Of a DNA stretch of 35,363 nt, positions 1 through 8,615 are shown in pieces; position 1 is the stretch's first letter, and every line of letters starts with the position of its first letter. The DNA is from Deltaproteobacteria bacterium. Its GTDB lineage: Bacteria; Myxococcota_A; UBA9160; UBA4427. The notes beneath the pieces were generated by a model, which ran no database searches, had not been told where the DNA came from, and saw nothing but the letters and a program-made list of their open reading frames with translations. The translations under genes and the position numbers were made by a program. The stretch covers positions 1-35,363 of the forward strand of contig JAFDDH010000016.1 in NCBI GenBank assembly GCA_019310975.1. The letters are read 5' to 3'.

Positions 1-49
1 TTCCGCCGGGAGCATACAGGGCCATGCGCGCCGACCAAGCGGGCGGGGT

Positions 50-3000
50 TCAGGTCAGCTCCACCCCGACCAGCTTGCTCACCCCCTTCTGCTCCATCGT
101 GATGCCGTAGAGCACATCAGCGACCTCGATGGTGCGCTTGTTGTGGGTGATGACCAGGAATTGAGAGTCGACCGCCATCTCGGTGATGAGCTGGTTGAAG
201 CGGCCCACATTGGCATCGTCCAGCGCCGCATCCACTTCGTCGAGGAGGAAGAAGGGCGAGGGGCGCACCTGGAAGACGGCCACCAGGAGCGCCAGTGCAG
301 TCATCGTCTTCTCGCCACCGGAGAGCAGGTTCACGTTCTGCAGGCGCTTGCCCGGCGGCATGGCCATGATGTCGATGCCGGCCTCGAGCACGTCCTCGGA
401 ATCCGTCAGCATCAGGCTCGCCTTGCCACCCCCAAAGAGGCGTGGAAAGTTCTCACTGAAGCGCTTGCTGACGGCCTCGAAGGTCTCGCGGAAGCGGCGC
501 CGACTCGTGCGGTTGATGCGGATGATGGCTTCGCGCAGCGAGTCGATGGTCTCCTGCAGGTCCTTCTGCTGCTCGGAAAGGAAGCGAAAGCGCTCGGCCA
601 GCTCCTCGTGCTCCTCGATGGCGCCGAGGTTCACGTCGCCCAGGGATTGCAAGGACTTGCGCAGCGCCTCGAGCTCGAGCTCGCGCTCCTCCTTGGGGGC
701 TCCGGCAAGCTCCGCGTTCTTGAACGCCTCTCGCAGCACGCCGGCCGCTTCGCTGGCATTGGGCGAAGTCGCATCGGCCGGGTCGCCCAGCAGAGCGGTT
801 CCGCCCTGCAGGCGCGCCGCCACCTCGGCCTCCGCCCGGTCGCCTGCGCGGGCCTCGTCGCCGCCCTCGCCGACACCGCCCTGGCCCTCCAGGCCGGCGG
901 CGGAGAGCTCCTCGACACTCGGCAGCACCCAGGTCGCGATGCTCACCTGCCAGCGCTCCTGGATCGACTCGGCCTGGTGGGCCATGCGCAGCTCGCATTC
1001 GCGCAGAGTGAGCTCCGCGCCGGCCGCCTCCTCCTGGCGGCCGGTGAGGTCACCGCGCAAGGCGCGCACCGCCTCGTCGATGTCGCGCACATCGGCGGCC
1101 CTGCGCTCGTAGTCGTCGCGCAGCCCATCGGCCTGCACGCGCGCGGCCTCCTCGGCCTCGAGCTGCATGGAGAGCTCGGTCTCGGCGCCCGTACTCCGCT
1201 CGATCAGCTCGGCACGGCGGCGCGTGCCGTTCTCGATCTCGCGCTCGCGGCGCTCGATCCACTCCATGGTCTCGCGCGCCCCCGTATCGGCGCGCCCCAG
1301 CGTCTCGCGCAGGCGGTCGCGATTCTCGACGCGGGCGCCGTGCGCCACACGCAGCTCCGTGACGCGATTCTCGAGCCGCGAGACGTCGCGGCTCGCGGAG
1401 GCCAGCTTCAAGCCGAGGGCATCGAGCTCCGTCTGCCGCTGGCCGCGCTGGTCGCGCAGGGACTCGAGCTGGCTCGTGAGCCGCACCTGCTCCTCGGCAA
1501 AGGCCTCGGCCTCGGCCACGAGCTCGGAGCGCTCCGTGACCCGCATATGCTGCGCGTCGCCCAGGGTCTTCACACGCTCGGTCGTGCGCTCCAGATCCTT
1601 CTCGTGATTCGCCACCGCGAGGGCGGCCGTATGGTGGCGGTTGCGCAGGTTCTCGAGCTCCTGCGCGGCGGTCTCGGTTCGGGCCTCGGCGTGGCTGTGT
1701 GCCTCCTCGGAGCGCTCTACCTCGGCGATGAGCAGCTCGACCTCGGCCTCGAGCTCGCGCACCTCGCGCATGCGGCCGATCCCGCCGCCTTGGTCGACGC
1801 CGCCGCCGCGCACGATGCCGTCGGGCGTCGCAACATCGCCCTCGCGCGTCACGAAGGTGGCGGGCAGCCCGCTCGCAAAGCGGTCGAAGGCCTCCTCGAG
1901 ACCGTCGACCAGGTAGACGTCGGCGAAGAGCCGGCACGCGACGTCCTCGTAGCCCCTGCGCGGGCGCACATGATCGAGGAGCGGCACGCCGAGTGGAATC
2001 ACGCCCTGGCTGGGCAGCGGCGCAGTCGGCTGGACGAGAAACACACCGCGCCCGGCCGCGTCGTCGCGCAGCGCTGCGAGCGCTGCTACGACGTCGCTCG
2101 CCCGAGCGACCACGAGTGCTTCCGCGCGCTCGGCGAGTACGGCTTCGACCGCACGCTCCACCTCGCGATCGACCTCGAGCAGCTCGCGCACGAGCCCACG
2201 CAGGCCGAAGCGCTGCGTCGCGCCGTCGCCCTGCTCGAGCAGGTGGCGCGTGCCCGCGCCGACGTCCTCGGCCTGGGCGATCACCTCGCGCAGCGAGGCC
2301 AGCCGGGCTTTGCGCGCCTCGTAGCGCTCACGCACCGCGCGCTGCGCGTCGGCGGACTCGCGCATCGCCTCGCCGCAGCGCTCGTTCTGGCGCATTGCGT
2401 CGAGGAGCTCCTCCTGGAAGCGGTCGCGTTCGGCCAGCAGGTTGCGCAGGCCCTCCTCCAGGCTCGACTGCTCGCGGCCAGCTTCGTGCGCCGCGCTCTG
2501 GTGAACCTCGAGCTCGCGGTCGGCGGTGCGCTGACGCTGATCGATCTCGTCTCGCCGGTCCGCCAGGACGGACACCCGATCCTCAGCACGCGCCGTGGAT
2601 GTGAGCACCTCGACCAGAGCTTCGTTGGCGGCGTCGCGCTCTCGCTCGCGATCGCGTAGGGACTCGCGCGCCACGGCGGACTCGCTCTCGGCGCGGTCCA
2701 CCATCGCCTGCTGGCCGGCGACCGCCTCCTCGAGCTGGCTGAGCTCCTGGCGGGCCTGCACGGCCTCCTGCTCGGCCTGGCTGAGCTGCTCGCGCAGCTG
2801 CTCGAGCTCCTGGCGGCGACCGGCATTGCTCTCGTCGATGTTCTCGCACTCGCGCCGGCCGAGCTCGATCTGGCCCTCGAGGTTCTTGATCTCGCTGCGC
2901 AGAGCGTAGAGACGCTCGGCGCCACCGCTGACGGCCTTCTCGGCCTCCGCGAGCGCGATGCGCTTCTCCTCCACGGCCAGCTCGCGCTCCGCCATCTGCG

Positions 3001-3787
3001 TGGTCAGCGCCGTCACCGAGTCCTTGAGTACGACGAGTCGTGCCTTCGCACCCTCGACCGAGGCCAACAGCTCGCAGCGCTCGTCGGCTGCCAGCGAGAG
3101 CTCGAGGATCCGCTGCGTCTCCTTCAATCGCTTGTAGCGCGCCGCCTTCTTGGCCTGCCGCTCCAGCGAGCTGATCTGGCGCCGAATCTCATGCAACACG
3201 TCGTTGACGCGATCGAGGTTTGTCTCGGTGGACTTGATCTTGCTCTCGGCCTCGCGTCGCCGAGCCTTGTACTTGGTGATGCCCGCCGCCTCCTCGATGA
3301 GGATGCGGCGATCCTCGGCCTTGGCGGAGACGATCTCGGCGACCTTGCCCTGCTCGACGATCGTGTAGCCCTTGGCGCCGATACCGGTATCGCGAAAGAA
3401 GTCCTGGATGTCCTTCATCCGCGTGGCCGTCTTGTTGATCAGGTACTCGGACTCACCCGATCGATAGAGACGGCGGCAGATCTGGATCTCACTGTACGCA
3501 GCGTACTCGGCGGGCGCCTTGCCATCGTGGTTGTCGAAAGTCAACAGCACTTCCGCCATTCCGATCGGCGGACGGTTCTCGGAGCCGGCGAAGATCACAT
3601 CGTCCATCGCCTTGCCGCGCAGGCGCCGCGCGGACTGCTCGCCCATCACCCAGCGAATGGCATCGACGACGTTCGACTTGCCGCATCCGTTGGGGCCGAC
3701 GACGGCGGTGATCCCGTCCTTGAACGTGAAAACCGTGCGGTCGACGAATGACTTGAAGCCGTGGACCTGGATTGACTTGATTCGCAC
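50..3787 (-). CDS. smc: Chromosome segregation protein SMC
   Basis: This is the SMC ATPase, which forms a ring-shaped dimer (with ScpA/ScpB in bacteria) that organises and helps segregate the chromosome. The 1245-residue protein has the N-terminal Walker A GPNGCGKSN at residues 31-39, a long coiled coil, a hinge near residues 520-680, a second coiled coil, the ABC signature LSGGEK at 1155-1160 and Walker B FFLLDEVDAALDD. It is slightly longer than usual. The excess is a low-complexity Gly/Ala/Glu stretch near residues 950-1015, in the returning coiled coil. The start is GTG at 3787 because the family begins with (M/V)xIKSIxxxGFKSF and a GAGGGA sits 4 bases upstream. The reading frame stays open for about 105 codons further upstream, but those residues look like noncoding GC-rich sequence. 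It lies 356 bases downstream of an ABC exporter pair. Identification is certain. Confidence 0.97.
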   Translation of the reverse strand: MRIKSIQVHGFKSFVDRTVFTFKDGITAVVGPNGCGKSNVVDAIRWVMGEQSARRLRGKAMDDVIFAGSENRPPIGMAEVLLTFDNHDGKAPAEYAAYSEIQICRRLYRSGESEYLINKTATRMKDIQDFFRDTGIGAKGYTIVEQGKVAEIVSAKAEDRRILIEEAAGITKYKARRREAESKIKSTETNLDRVNDVLHEIRRQISSLERQAKKAARYKRLKETQRILELSLAADERCELLASVEGAKARLVVLKDSVTALTTQMAERELAVEEKRIALAEAEKAVSGGAERLYALRSEIKNLEGQIELGRRECENIDESNAGRRQELEQLREQLSQAEQEAVQARQELSQLEEAVAGQQAMVDRAESESAVARESLRDRERERDAANEALVEVLTSTARAEDRVSVLADRRDEIDQRQRTADRELEVHQSAAHEAGREQSSLEEGLRNLLAERDRFQEELLDAMRQNERCGEAMRESADAQRAVRERYEARKARLASLREVIAQAEDVGAGTRHLLEQGDGATQRFGLRGLVRELLEVDREVERAVEAVLAERAEALVVARASDVVAALAALRDDAAGRGVFLVQPTAPLPSQGVIPLGVPLLDHVRPRRGYEDVACRLFADVYLVDGLEEAFDRFASGLPATFVTREGDVATPDGIVRGGGVDQGGGIGRMREVRELEAEVELLIAEVERSEEAHSHAEARTETAAQELENLRNRHHTAALAVANHEKDLERTTERVKTLGDAQHMRVTERSELVAEAEAFAEEQVRLTSQLESLRDQRGQRQTELDALGLKLASASRDVSRLENRVTELRVAHGARVENRDRLRETLGRADTGARETMEWIERREREIENGTRRRAELIERSTGAETELSMQLEAEEAARVQADGLRDDYERRAADVRDIDEAVRALRGDLTGRQEEAAGAELTLRECELRMAHQAESIQERWQVSIATWVLPSVEELSAAGLEGQGGVGEGGDEARAGDRAEAEVAARLQGGTALLGDPADATSPNASEAAGVLREAFKNAELAGAPKEERELELEALRKSLQSLGDVNLGAIEEHEELAERFRFLSEQQKDLQETIDSLREAIIRINRTSRRRFRETFEAVSKRFSENFPRLFGGGKASLMLTDSEDVLEAGIDIMAMPPGKRLQNVNLLSGGEKTMTALALLVAVFQVRPSPFFLLDEVDAALDDANVGRFNQLITEMAVDSQFLVITHNKRTIEVADVLYGITMEQKGVSKLVGVELT

Positions 3788-4143
3788 CGATTCCCTCGAT
3801 CTCTCGGTTCGGAACTCGATCGGAGGAGGTTGGACCTCGTTGAACCCTTTGCTTCGCTCCTGCGCAGGACATCCGGCCGCGCTCTCGCGCCGCCGCACCT
3901 TGGATCTTTCGATCTTCCGGTCTCGAAGTCTCGCTCGGGGGGGGGCCAGGAGCAGATCCCAGGATCTCATACCCTGGGGCCGTTTCCCATCTACGGGGAC
4001 CATGGTCGGGGTGCTCTGCCACCCTGACCCGGCACTGGGGGTACCTTTAAGTACCACTCCGGGGGGGACTTTGGCAACCGAGCATCCTGCAACCGTAGGC
4101 AAACAGACCCACTGATGCCGGCAGCCGCTGCTCGGCTTCGCCG
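3788..4143. other. Noncoding gap upstream of smc with homopolymer G tracts and short hairpins
   Basis: This 356-base gap lies between the ABC exporter (stop at 4144) and smc. I see no convincing gene or tRNA. It holds a run of nine G at 3937-3945 and a run of seven G at 4061-4067 (C runs in the smc mRNA). There is a 6-bp stem CCCAGG/CCTGGG at 3958-3963 and 3973-3978, and a 5-bp stem GGTAC/GTACC at 4040-4044 and 4051-4055. It probably contains the smc promoter and leader, but no clear -35/-10 pair stands out. I compared it by eye with c-di-GMP and other common riboswitch cores and found no match. Confidence 0.5.
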
Positions 4144-5988
4144 CTATGCCGCTTCGCCGCCGTTCGTCCGCAGCTCGGACTGCAGGTGGTAGAGGCGGTG
4201 GTAGGTGCCGTCCGCGGCGATCAGTTCGTCGTGATCGCCGAACTCCACGAGCTCACCCCGGTGAAGAACGTAGATGCGATCCACGTCACGGATCGTGGAA
4301 AGGCGGTGCGCGATAGCGATGGCCGTCTTGCCCTCCATCAGGACATGGATGCCGTGCTGGATCATCGCCTCGGTCTCGCTGTCGATGGAGCTGGTGGCCT
4401 CGTCGAGAATCAGGATGTCGGCGCCGTGGGTCAGGGCACGAGCGAAGGAGAGCAGCTGGCGCTGGCCGGTCGAGAAGTTGCTGCCGCGCTCGCGCACCTC
4501 CGTCGCATACCCGTCCCTCAGCCCTTCGATGAAGTCGTGCGCCTCGACGGCGCGCGCGGAGCGCTCGACATCCGCAAGGGTGCGATCGCTGCGCCCGAGC
4601 GTGATGTTGTCCGCCACGCTGCCGCTGAAGAGAAAGACATCCTGCAAGACCGTCGCGACGCGCCGACGCAGCTCGCTCTGGGCGACGTCGCGGATGTCGA
4701 CGCCGTCCACCAGGATGCGGCCCTTCGTCACTTCGTAGAATCGCGAGAGCAGCTTGATGACCGTCGTCTTGCCCGCACCCGTGGCGCCCACGAAGGCCAC
4801 GCGCTCGCCCGGCTCGACTTTGAAGGAGAGGTCCCTCAGCACCCAATCCTCACCCGAGTATGCGAACCAGACGTTCTCGAACTCCACCGACCCCTGGCCG
4901 GCACCCGTTTCGGGCAGTGCTACAGGCCGATCCGGGTCGGCGATGTCGACCTCCGTCTCCAGCAGCTGAAAGATCCGCTCGCTGCTTGCCATCGAGGACT
5001 GCATGACGGAGTACTTTGCGGCGAGATCCTGCAGCGGGCGGAAGAAGCGCCGCATGTAGTCGATGAAAACGAAGAGGATCCCGGCCTCGGCGATTCCGGT
5101 GCCGTACCAGATGATGATGGCGGTGGTCACACCCGTGACCGTATCGACCAAGGAGAAGAGGAGCGCGTCGTAGCGAATCGACTGCTTCCACGCATCGCGA
5201 TGCCCAGCGTTCATCACGTCGAAGTCGCGCATGTTGCGGGCCTCGCGTGTGAAGAGCTGGACCACCTTCATGCCGGTGATCGTCTCCTGAATGTGGGAGT
5301 TGATGCGGGCGATGCGCACGCGAACGGACCGGAAGGCCTCCCGCACCTTGAGACGAAAGATGACGAGGGCGACGGCCAATACGGGCACCACCGCGAATGT
5401 GGCGAGTGCGAGCCTCGCGTCCGTCCGGAAGAGCACCACCGCGAAGCCGAGCATGATCAGCACATCGGTGATCAGCGCCACGACGCCCGCGGTGAACATC
5501 TCCGCCACGTTCTCGACGTCGTTGCTGGCGCGCGTGACCAGACGCCCGACCGGATAGCTGTCGAAGAAGCCGAGGTGGAGCTGCTGAATCTTGTCGAAGA
5601 CGGCCGAGCGCACGTCTCGCATCGCCGACTGCCCCGTCATCGCCATCAGCAACATGTGGGCAAACTGCAGGGCCATCGTGGACACCGCCAGCAGCAGGTA
5701 GAGGATCCCCAACCACAGAAGCTGCGGAATGCCGAGGGGAGGCGAGAGGAGAAGTGCCATCCAGCTGCCCTCGGCGGCCTGCTTGGCGCCGGGAACGAAG
5801 ACATGGTCCAGCCCGGCCGCGATGATCCAGGCAGGTACTGCCTGGGTGATGAAGAGCGGAACCACCATCAGCACGGTCACGACGACCTGCCAGCGATAGG
5901 GCTTGATGAATGGCCAGAGCAGCTTGATGAGCCGGCTGTCGTAGACCTGGCCCAGGGCCTCCTCCTCGTGGAAGACGTCCTCGCTCAC
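4144..5988 (-). CDS. ABC exporter half-transporter with canonical ATP-site residues (YheH/MdlB type)
   Basis: This 614-residue inner-membrane protein fuses a six-helix type IV exporter domain (about residues 20-330) to an ATP-binding domain. Walker A is GATGAGKTT at 401-409, Walker B is ILILDEATSSID with the catalytic Glu present, and the switch His is present in IAHRLSTI. The signature motif, however, is FSTGQ instead of LSGGQ. The GTG start at 5988 overlaps the TGA of the upstream half-transporter by 4 bases (GTGA), so the two are translationally coupled. The neighbour has the complementary defects, so the pair should form a heterodimeric exporter with one active and one degenerate ATP site, as in TM287/288 or YheI/YheH. 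The substrate is unknown. A glycosyltransferase heads the operon, so a lipid or lipid-linked glycan is possible, but drug-like compounds are equally plausible. Confidence 0.93.
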   Translation of the reverse strand: MSEDVFHEEEALGQVYDSRLIKLLWPFIKPYRWQVVVTVLMVVPLFITQAVPAWIIAAGLDHVFVPGAKQAAEGSWMALLLSPPLGIPQLLWLGILYLLLAVSTMALQFAHMLLMAMTGQSAMRDVRSAVFDKIQQLHLGFFDSYPVGRLVTRASNDVENVAEMFTAGVVALITDVLIMLGFAVVLFRTDARLALATFAVVPVLAVALVIFRLKVREAFRSVRVRIARINSHIQETITGMKVVQLFTREARNMRDFDVMNAGHRDAWKQSIRYDALLFSLVDTVTGVTTAIIIWYGTGIAEAGILFVFIDYMRRFFRPLQDLAAKYSVMQSSMASSERIFQLLETEVDIADPDRPVALPETGAGQGSVEFENVWFAYSGEDWVLRDLSFKVEPGERVAFVGATGAGKTTVIKLLSRFYEVTKGRILVDGVDIRDVAQSELRRRVATVLQDVFLFSGSVADNITLGRSDRTLADVERSARAVEAHDFIEGLRDGYATEVRERGSNFSTGQRQLLSFARALTHGADILILDEATSSIDSETEAMIQHGIHVLMEGKTAIAIAHRLSTIRDVDRIYVLHRGELVEFGDHDELIAADGTYHRLYHLQSELRTNGGEAA

Positions 5989-7844
5989 GCCACGCCACCT
6001 CGGGCCGATCGGCCCTCCTCGTCCGCCTGCGCCAACTCGGCGACCAGGCGCTCGTGACGATCCGAGGCGGCCTGCTCGCTGGCCAGCCGCGCATAGAGGC
6101 CCTCGCGCGCCATCAGCTCCTCGTGGGTTCCGCGCTCGGCAAGGCGGCCCTTGTCGAGCACCACGATTTGATCGCAGTTGCGCACGGTGCTGACCCGCGA
6201 GGCCACCACGACAACGGTGCGACCCTCATAGGCATCGTCGAGCCCTTCCTGGATGGCCGACTCGGTCTCGGCGTCGACTGCCGAGAGCGTGTCGTCGAGG
6301 ATCAGGATGCTCGGTCGGAGTGCCAGCGCCCGCGCCAGCGCGGTGCGCTGGCGTTGCCCCCCCGAGAGCATCACACCGCGCTCACCGACCGGCGTGTCGA
6401 AGCCGTCGGGCAGCTCGTGCACATCCTTGGCAAGCTGCGCCCGCTCGGCGGCTTCCACGATCTGCTCGCGTGTTGCGTCTTCCGGCAGTCCATACGCGAC
6501 GTTGTCGGCCAACCGCATGGAGAAGAGGAAGGAATCCTGCGGGACCATGGCAATGCTGGACCGCAGTAGCGCCAGCGGAAGTCGGTTCACGTCCACGCCA
6601 TCGAGGAAGACCTGCGAGCGCTCGACCTCATAGAGCCGCGGGATGACCGATGCGAGCGTCGTCTTGCCGGCGCCGACCGGTCCGACGACGCCGAGCGTCG
6701 ATCCGGCCGGAATCCGCAGCGAGAGATCGCGAATCGCCGGCTCCGGATCCGACTCGTGGTAGCGGAAGGTGAGATTCTTGAACTCGATCTCGCCACGCAG
6801 CTCGCGCAGCTCGTGGACGTCGTCGCTGTCGCGAATCGAGGGCTCGACCGAGAGGATCTCATCGATGCGTTGCATCGCGGCCGAGCCCCGCTGCACGAGC
6901 GCAACGACCCAGCCCATGATGAACGTCGGAAAGGTGAGCTCCCAGATGTACATCGCGAATGTGAAGAATTGCGGGATATCCATCTCACCGCGCTGGATCG
7001 CGGCACCGCCGACGACGAGCACGAGACCCATCGCCAGAGCGGGCAGCAGGCCGACGATCGCGGGCATCGCCCCGTTGATGCGAACCAGCTTCAGCGCACG
7101 ACGAAAGAGCTCCTGGTTCAGCGTGCCGAAGCGCTTCTTCTGTTCCTCCTCCATCGCGTAGGCCTTCACGACGGCAATCCCCGAAATCGACTCGTGCAGG
7201 TGATTGGATAGATCGGCCAGACCGACCTGGAAGTCGAGGCTCCGGGCGTGAAGACGACTGCCGAAGATTCGCGCGATGAAGATGAAGAGCGGATAGGGGA
7301 GGAGCACGAGGAGCGCGAGCAGCGGGTTCATCACGAGCATCGCCACCACTACGCCGAGGAAGAGAACGGGCGTCTGCACGACGTTCAGCAGACCGACGCC
7401 AAGCATCAGTCGGACCGCGTTCAGATCGTTCACGCAGCGGCTCATCAGATCACCTGTCCGCCAGTCGAAATAGAACGACTGCGGCAGACGCTGCAGATGT
7501 CCGAAGAGGTCGTTTCGAATCTCGTATTCGACCTCGCGGGCCGCGTCGAATACGAGCGAGCGCGAGAAGAAACGCAGGACACCCCGGGCGACCGCGGCGA
7601 CGAGCAGCATGCTGCAACGGAAGGTCAGCTCGGACCTGGGCAGCTCGGGATCCATTGCCCCAGCGAGCGCCCAGCCAACGAGGATCGGGATGGCGACAAA
7701 GGCCGCCGCGTAGGCCAGTGTCAGCATGGCCCAGATGCTGTAGTAGACCCAGTTGCGCCTCAGGTAGAACGAGAGCCGACGCAGCGCATGGCGGACCGGG
7801 CTATCGCCCGTCTCGGCGGCGGAGACGACCGGGGCGGCGCTCAT
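5985..7844 (-). CDS. ABC exporter half-transporter with degenerate ATP-site residues (YheI/MdlA type)
   Basis: This 619-residue half-transporter has an N-terminal membrane domain (about residues 25-320) followed by an ATPase domain. Walker A is GPVGAGKTT at 388-396 and the signature LSGGQ is canonical. Walker B is ILILDDTLSAVD, with Asp where the catalytic Glu normally sits, and the switch His is replaced by Ser in VASRVSTV. These substitutions mark the degenerate subunit of heterodimeric exporters. The ATG start at 7844 was chosen because it overlaps the TGA of the upstream glycosyltransferase (ATGA); another ATG at 7856 would add four residues. The stop overlaps the start of the partner at 5988. 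It probably acts in the inner membrane as a dimer with the product of 4144-5988; the substrate is not evident. Confidence 0.93.
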   Translation of the reverse strand: MSAAPVVSAAETGDSPVRHALRRLSFYLRRNWVYYSIWAMLTLAYAAAFVAIPILVGWALAGAMDPELPRSELTFRCSMLLVAAVARGVLRFFSRSLVFDAAREVEYEIRNDLFGHLQRLPQSFYFDWRTGDLMSRCVNDLNAVRLMLGVGLLNVVQTPVLFLGVVVAMLVMNPLLALLVLLPYPLFIFIARIFGSRLHARSLDFQVGLADLSNHLHESISGIAVVKAYAMEEEQKKRFGTLNQELFRRALKLVRINGAMPAIVGLLPALAMGLVLVVGGAAIQRGEMDIPQFFTFAMYIWELTFPTFIMGWVVALVQRGSAAMQRIDEILSVEPSIRDSDDVHELRELRGEIEFKNLTFRYHESDPEPAIRDLSLRIPAGSTLGVVGPVGAGKTTLASVIPRLYEVERSQVFLDGVDVNRLPLALLRSSIAMVPQDSFLFSMRLADNVAYGLPEDATREQIVEAAERAQLAKDVHELPDGFDTPVGERGVMLSGGQRQRTALARALALRPSILILDDTLSAVDAETESAIQEGLDDAYEGRTVVVVASRVSTVRNCDQIVVLDKGRLAERGTHEELMAREGLYARLASEQAASDRHERLVAELAQADEEGRSARGGVA

Positions 7845-8527
7845 CTTCGCACCCATTCGGCGATGCGATCGCGGTCGACACCGAGTCGCCAGCCGAGCAG
7901 GGCCACCGCGTGCCGCCCCCAGGTGCGAAGCACGCCGTGCGTCCGGTAGCGGCGTGCCGACGTGATCACCGGAAGATCGAGTAGCGCCAGCCGACCCTGG
8001 CCCCGGATCGCCGCGACCAGGTCGACATCCTCCATCACCGGCGTCGCCGGGATGCCGCCGATCGACTCGAGGACGCGCCTGCGCACGAAGAGCCCCTGGT
8101 CGCCGTAGGCAAGCCCGAATACGCGCGCGCGCAGCCGAGCCCCCCACTCGATCCCGCGTAGGCCAGGGGAGCGTTCGTCGAATCGAAATCGGAAGGCACC
8201 CCCCGCCACGCTCTCGTCCTCCATCCGATCCCTGATCGCCCGCGCCCAGCCAGGCTCGAGCCGGCTGTCCGCGTGCAGAAATACGACCACGTCGCTCGTG
8301 GTCGCCCGCCAGCCCACTTCGAGCTGACGCGCCCGACCCGGCTCGCTCTCGAGCACCCGTGCGCCGGCGGCCCGGGCCAGGTCGGCGGTGTCGTCGCGGC
8401 TACCGCCATCGACGACCACGATGTCCACGCCCGCTTTCGAGGCCGGATCCGGAGCCTGGGCGCTGGCGATGGCACCTGCGATCTGGGCCGCCTCATCGAG
8501 CGCGGGTATCACCACCGCGATCTCCAC
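7841..8527 (-). CDS. Family 2 glycosyltransferase of the TIGR04283 type
   Basis: This 228-residue GT-A glycosyltransferase starts with the family 2 nucleotide-sugar fold (AVVIPALDEA), then VVDGGSRDDT and a metal/sugar motif FLHADSR. Further on, GAFRFRFD, YGDQGLFVRR, PVMEDVDLV and TSARRYRTHGVLRTW are the hallmarks of the small glycosyltransferases known as rSAM/selenodomain-associated (TIGR04283). The start is GTG at 8527, which puts the first beta strand at the N-terminus. No good ribosome-binding site is visible, and longer in-frame starts would run into the divergent purM promoter. Its stop overlaps the first ABC gene by 4 bases, so its product or lipid target may be connected with that exporter; this link is inferred. 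It has no rSAM or selenodomain partner in this window. Confidence 0.9.
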   Translation of the reverse strand: MEIAVVIPALDEAAQIAGAIASAQAPDPASKAGVDIVVVDGGSRDDTADLARAAGARVLESEPGRARQLEVGWRATTSDVVVFLHADSRLEPGWARAIRDRMEDESVAGGAFRFRFDERSPGLRGIEWGARLRARVFGLAYGDQGLFVRRRVLESIGGIPATPVMEDVDLVAAIRGQGRLALLDLPVITSARRYRTHGVLRTWGRHAVALLGWRLGVDRDRIAEWVRR

Positions 8528-8579
8528 CGGGGCACGATAGCACGCAGAAAACGACGGCCCGGCGGGCGCAAGTCCGCGA

Positions 8580-8608
8580 TTGACAGTCACGGGCCCCCCG
8601 CCTATTCC
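8580..8608 (+). promoter_or_regulatory. Sigma-70-type promoter of purM
   Basis: A perfect -35 element TTGACA (8580-8585) is followed by a 17-base spacer and TATTCC (8603-8608), which matches three of six -10 bases, including the important first two. Initiation about 7 bases downstream would fall at 8614-8616, right at the GTG start of purM. It lies in the 88-base divergent gap between the glycosyltransferase and purM. Confidence 0.6.
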
Positions 8609-8615
8609 ATCACCC

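Noticed and set aside
1-49. The start of another gene or a terminator after smc at the window edge
   Set aside because: Only 49 bases are visible; no start with ribosome site and no clear hairpin can be supported.
143-2659. An 838-codon open frame on the plus strand opposite smc
   Set aside because: It is antisense to an unmistakable SMC protein, has no family motifs and is rich in Leu/Ala/Arg/His, as expected of a mirror frame in GC-rich DNA.
3958-4067. A cyclic-di-GMP (GEMM) or other riboswitch before smc
   Set aside because: The short stems do not show the GEMM core bases or paired tetraloop/receptor pattern; nothing recognisable.
3788-4102. A longer SMC starting upstream of 3787
   Set aside because: The added residues are unlike SMC N-termini, and the GTG at 3787 has a ribosome-binding site and the conserved first residues.
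4186-6057. A 623-codon open frame opposite the ABC exporter
   Set aside because: Antisense to conserved ABC motifs; the product is His/Asp/Glu-rich without domains, a typical shadow.
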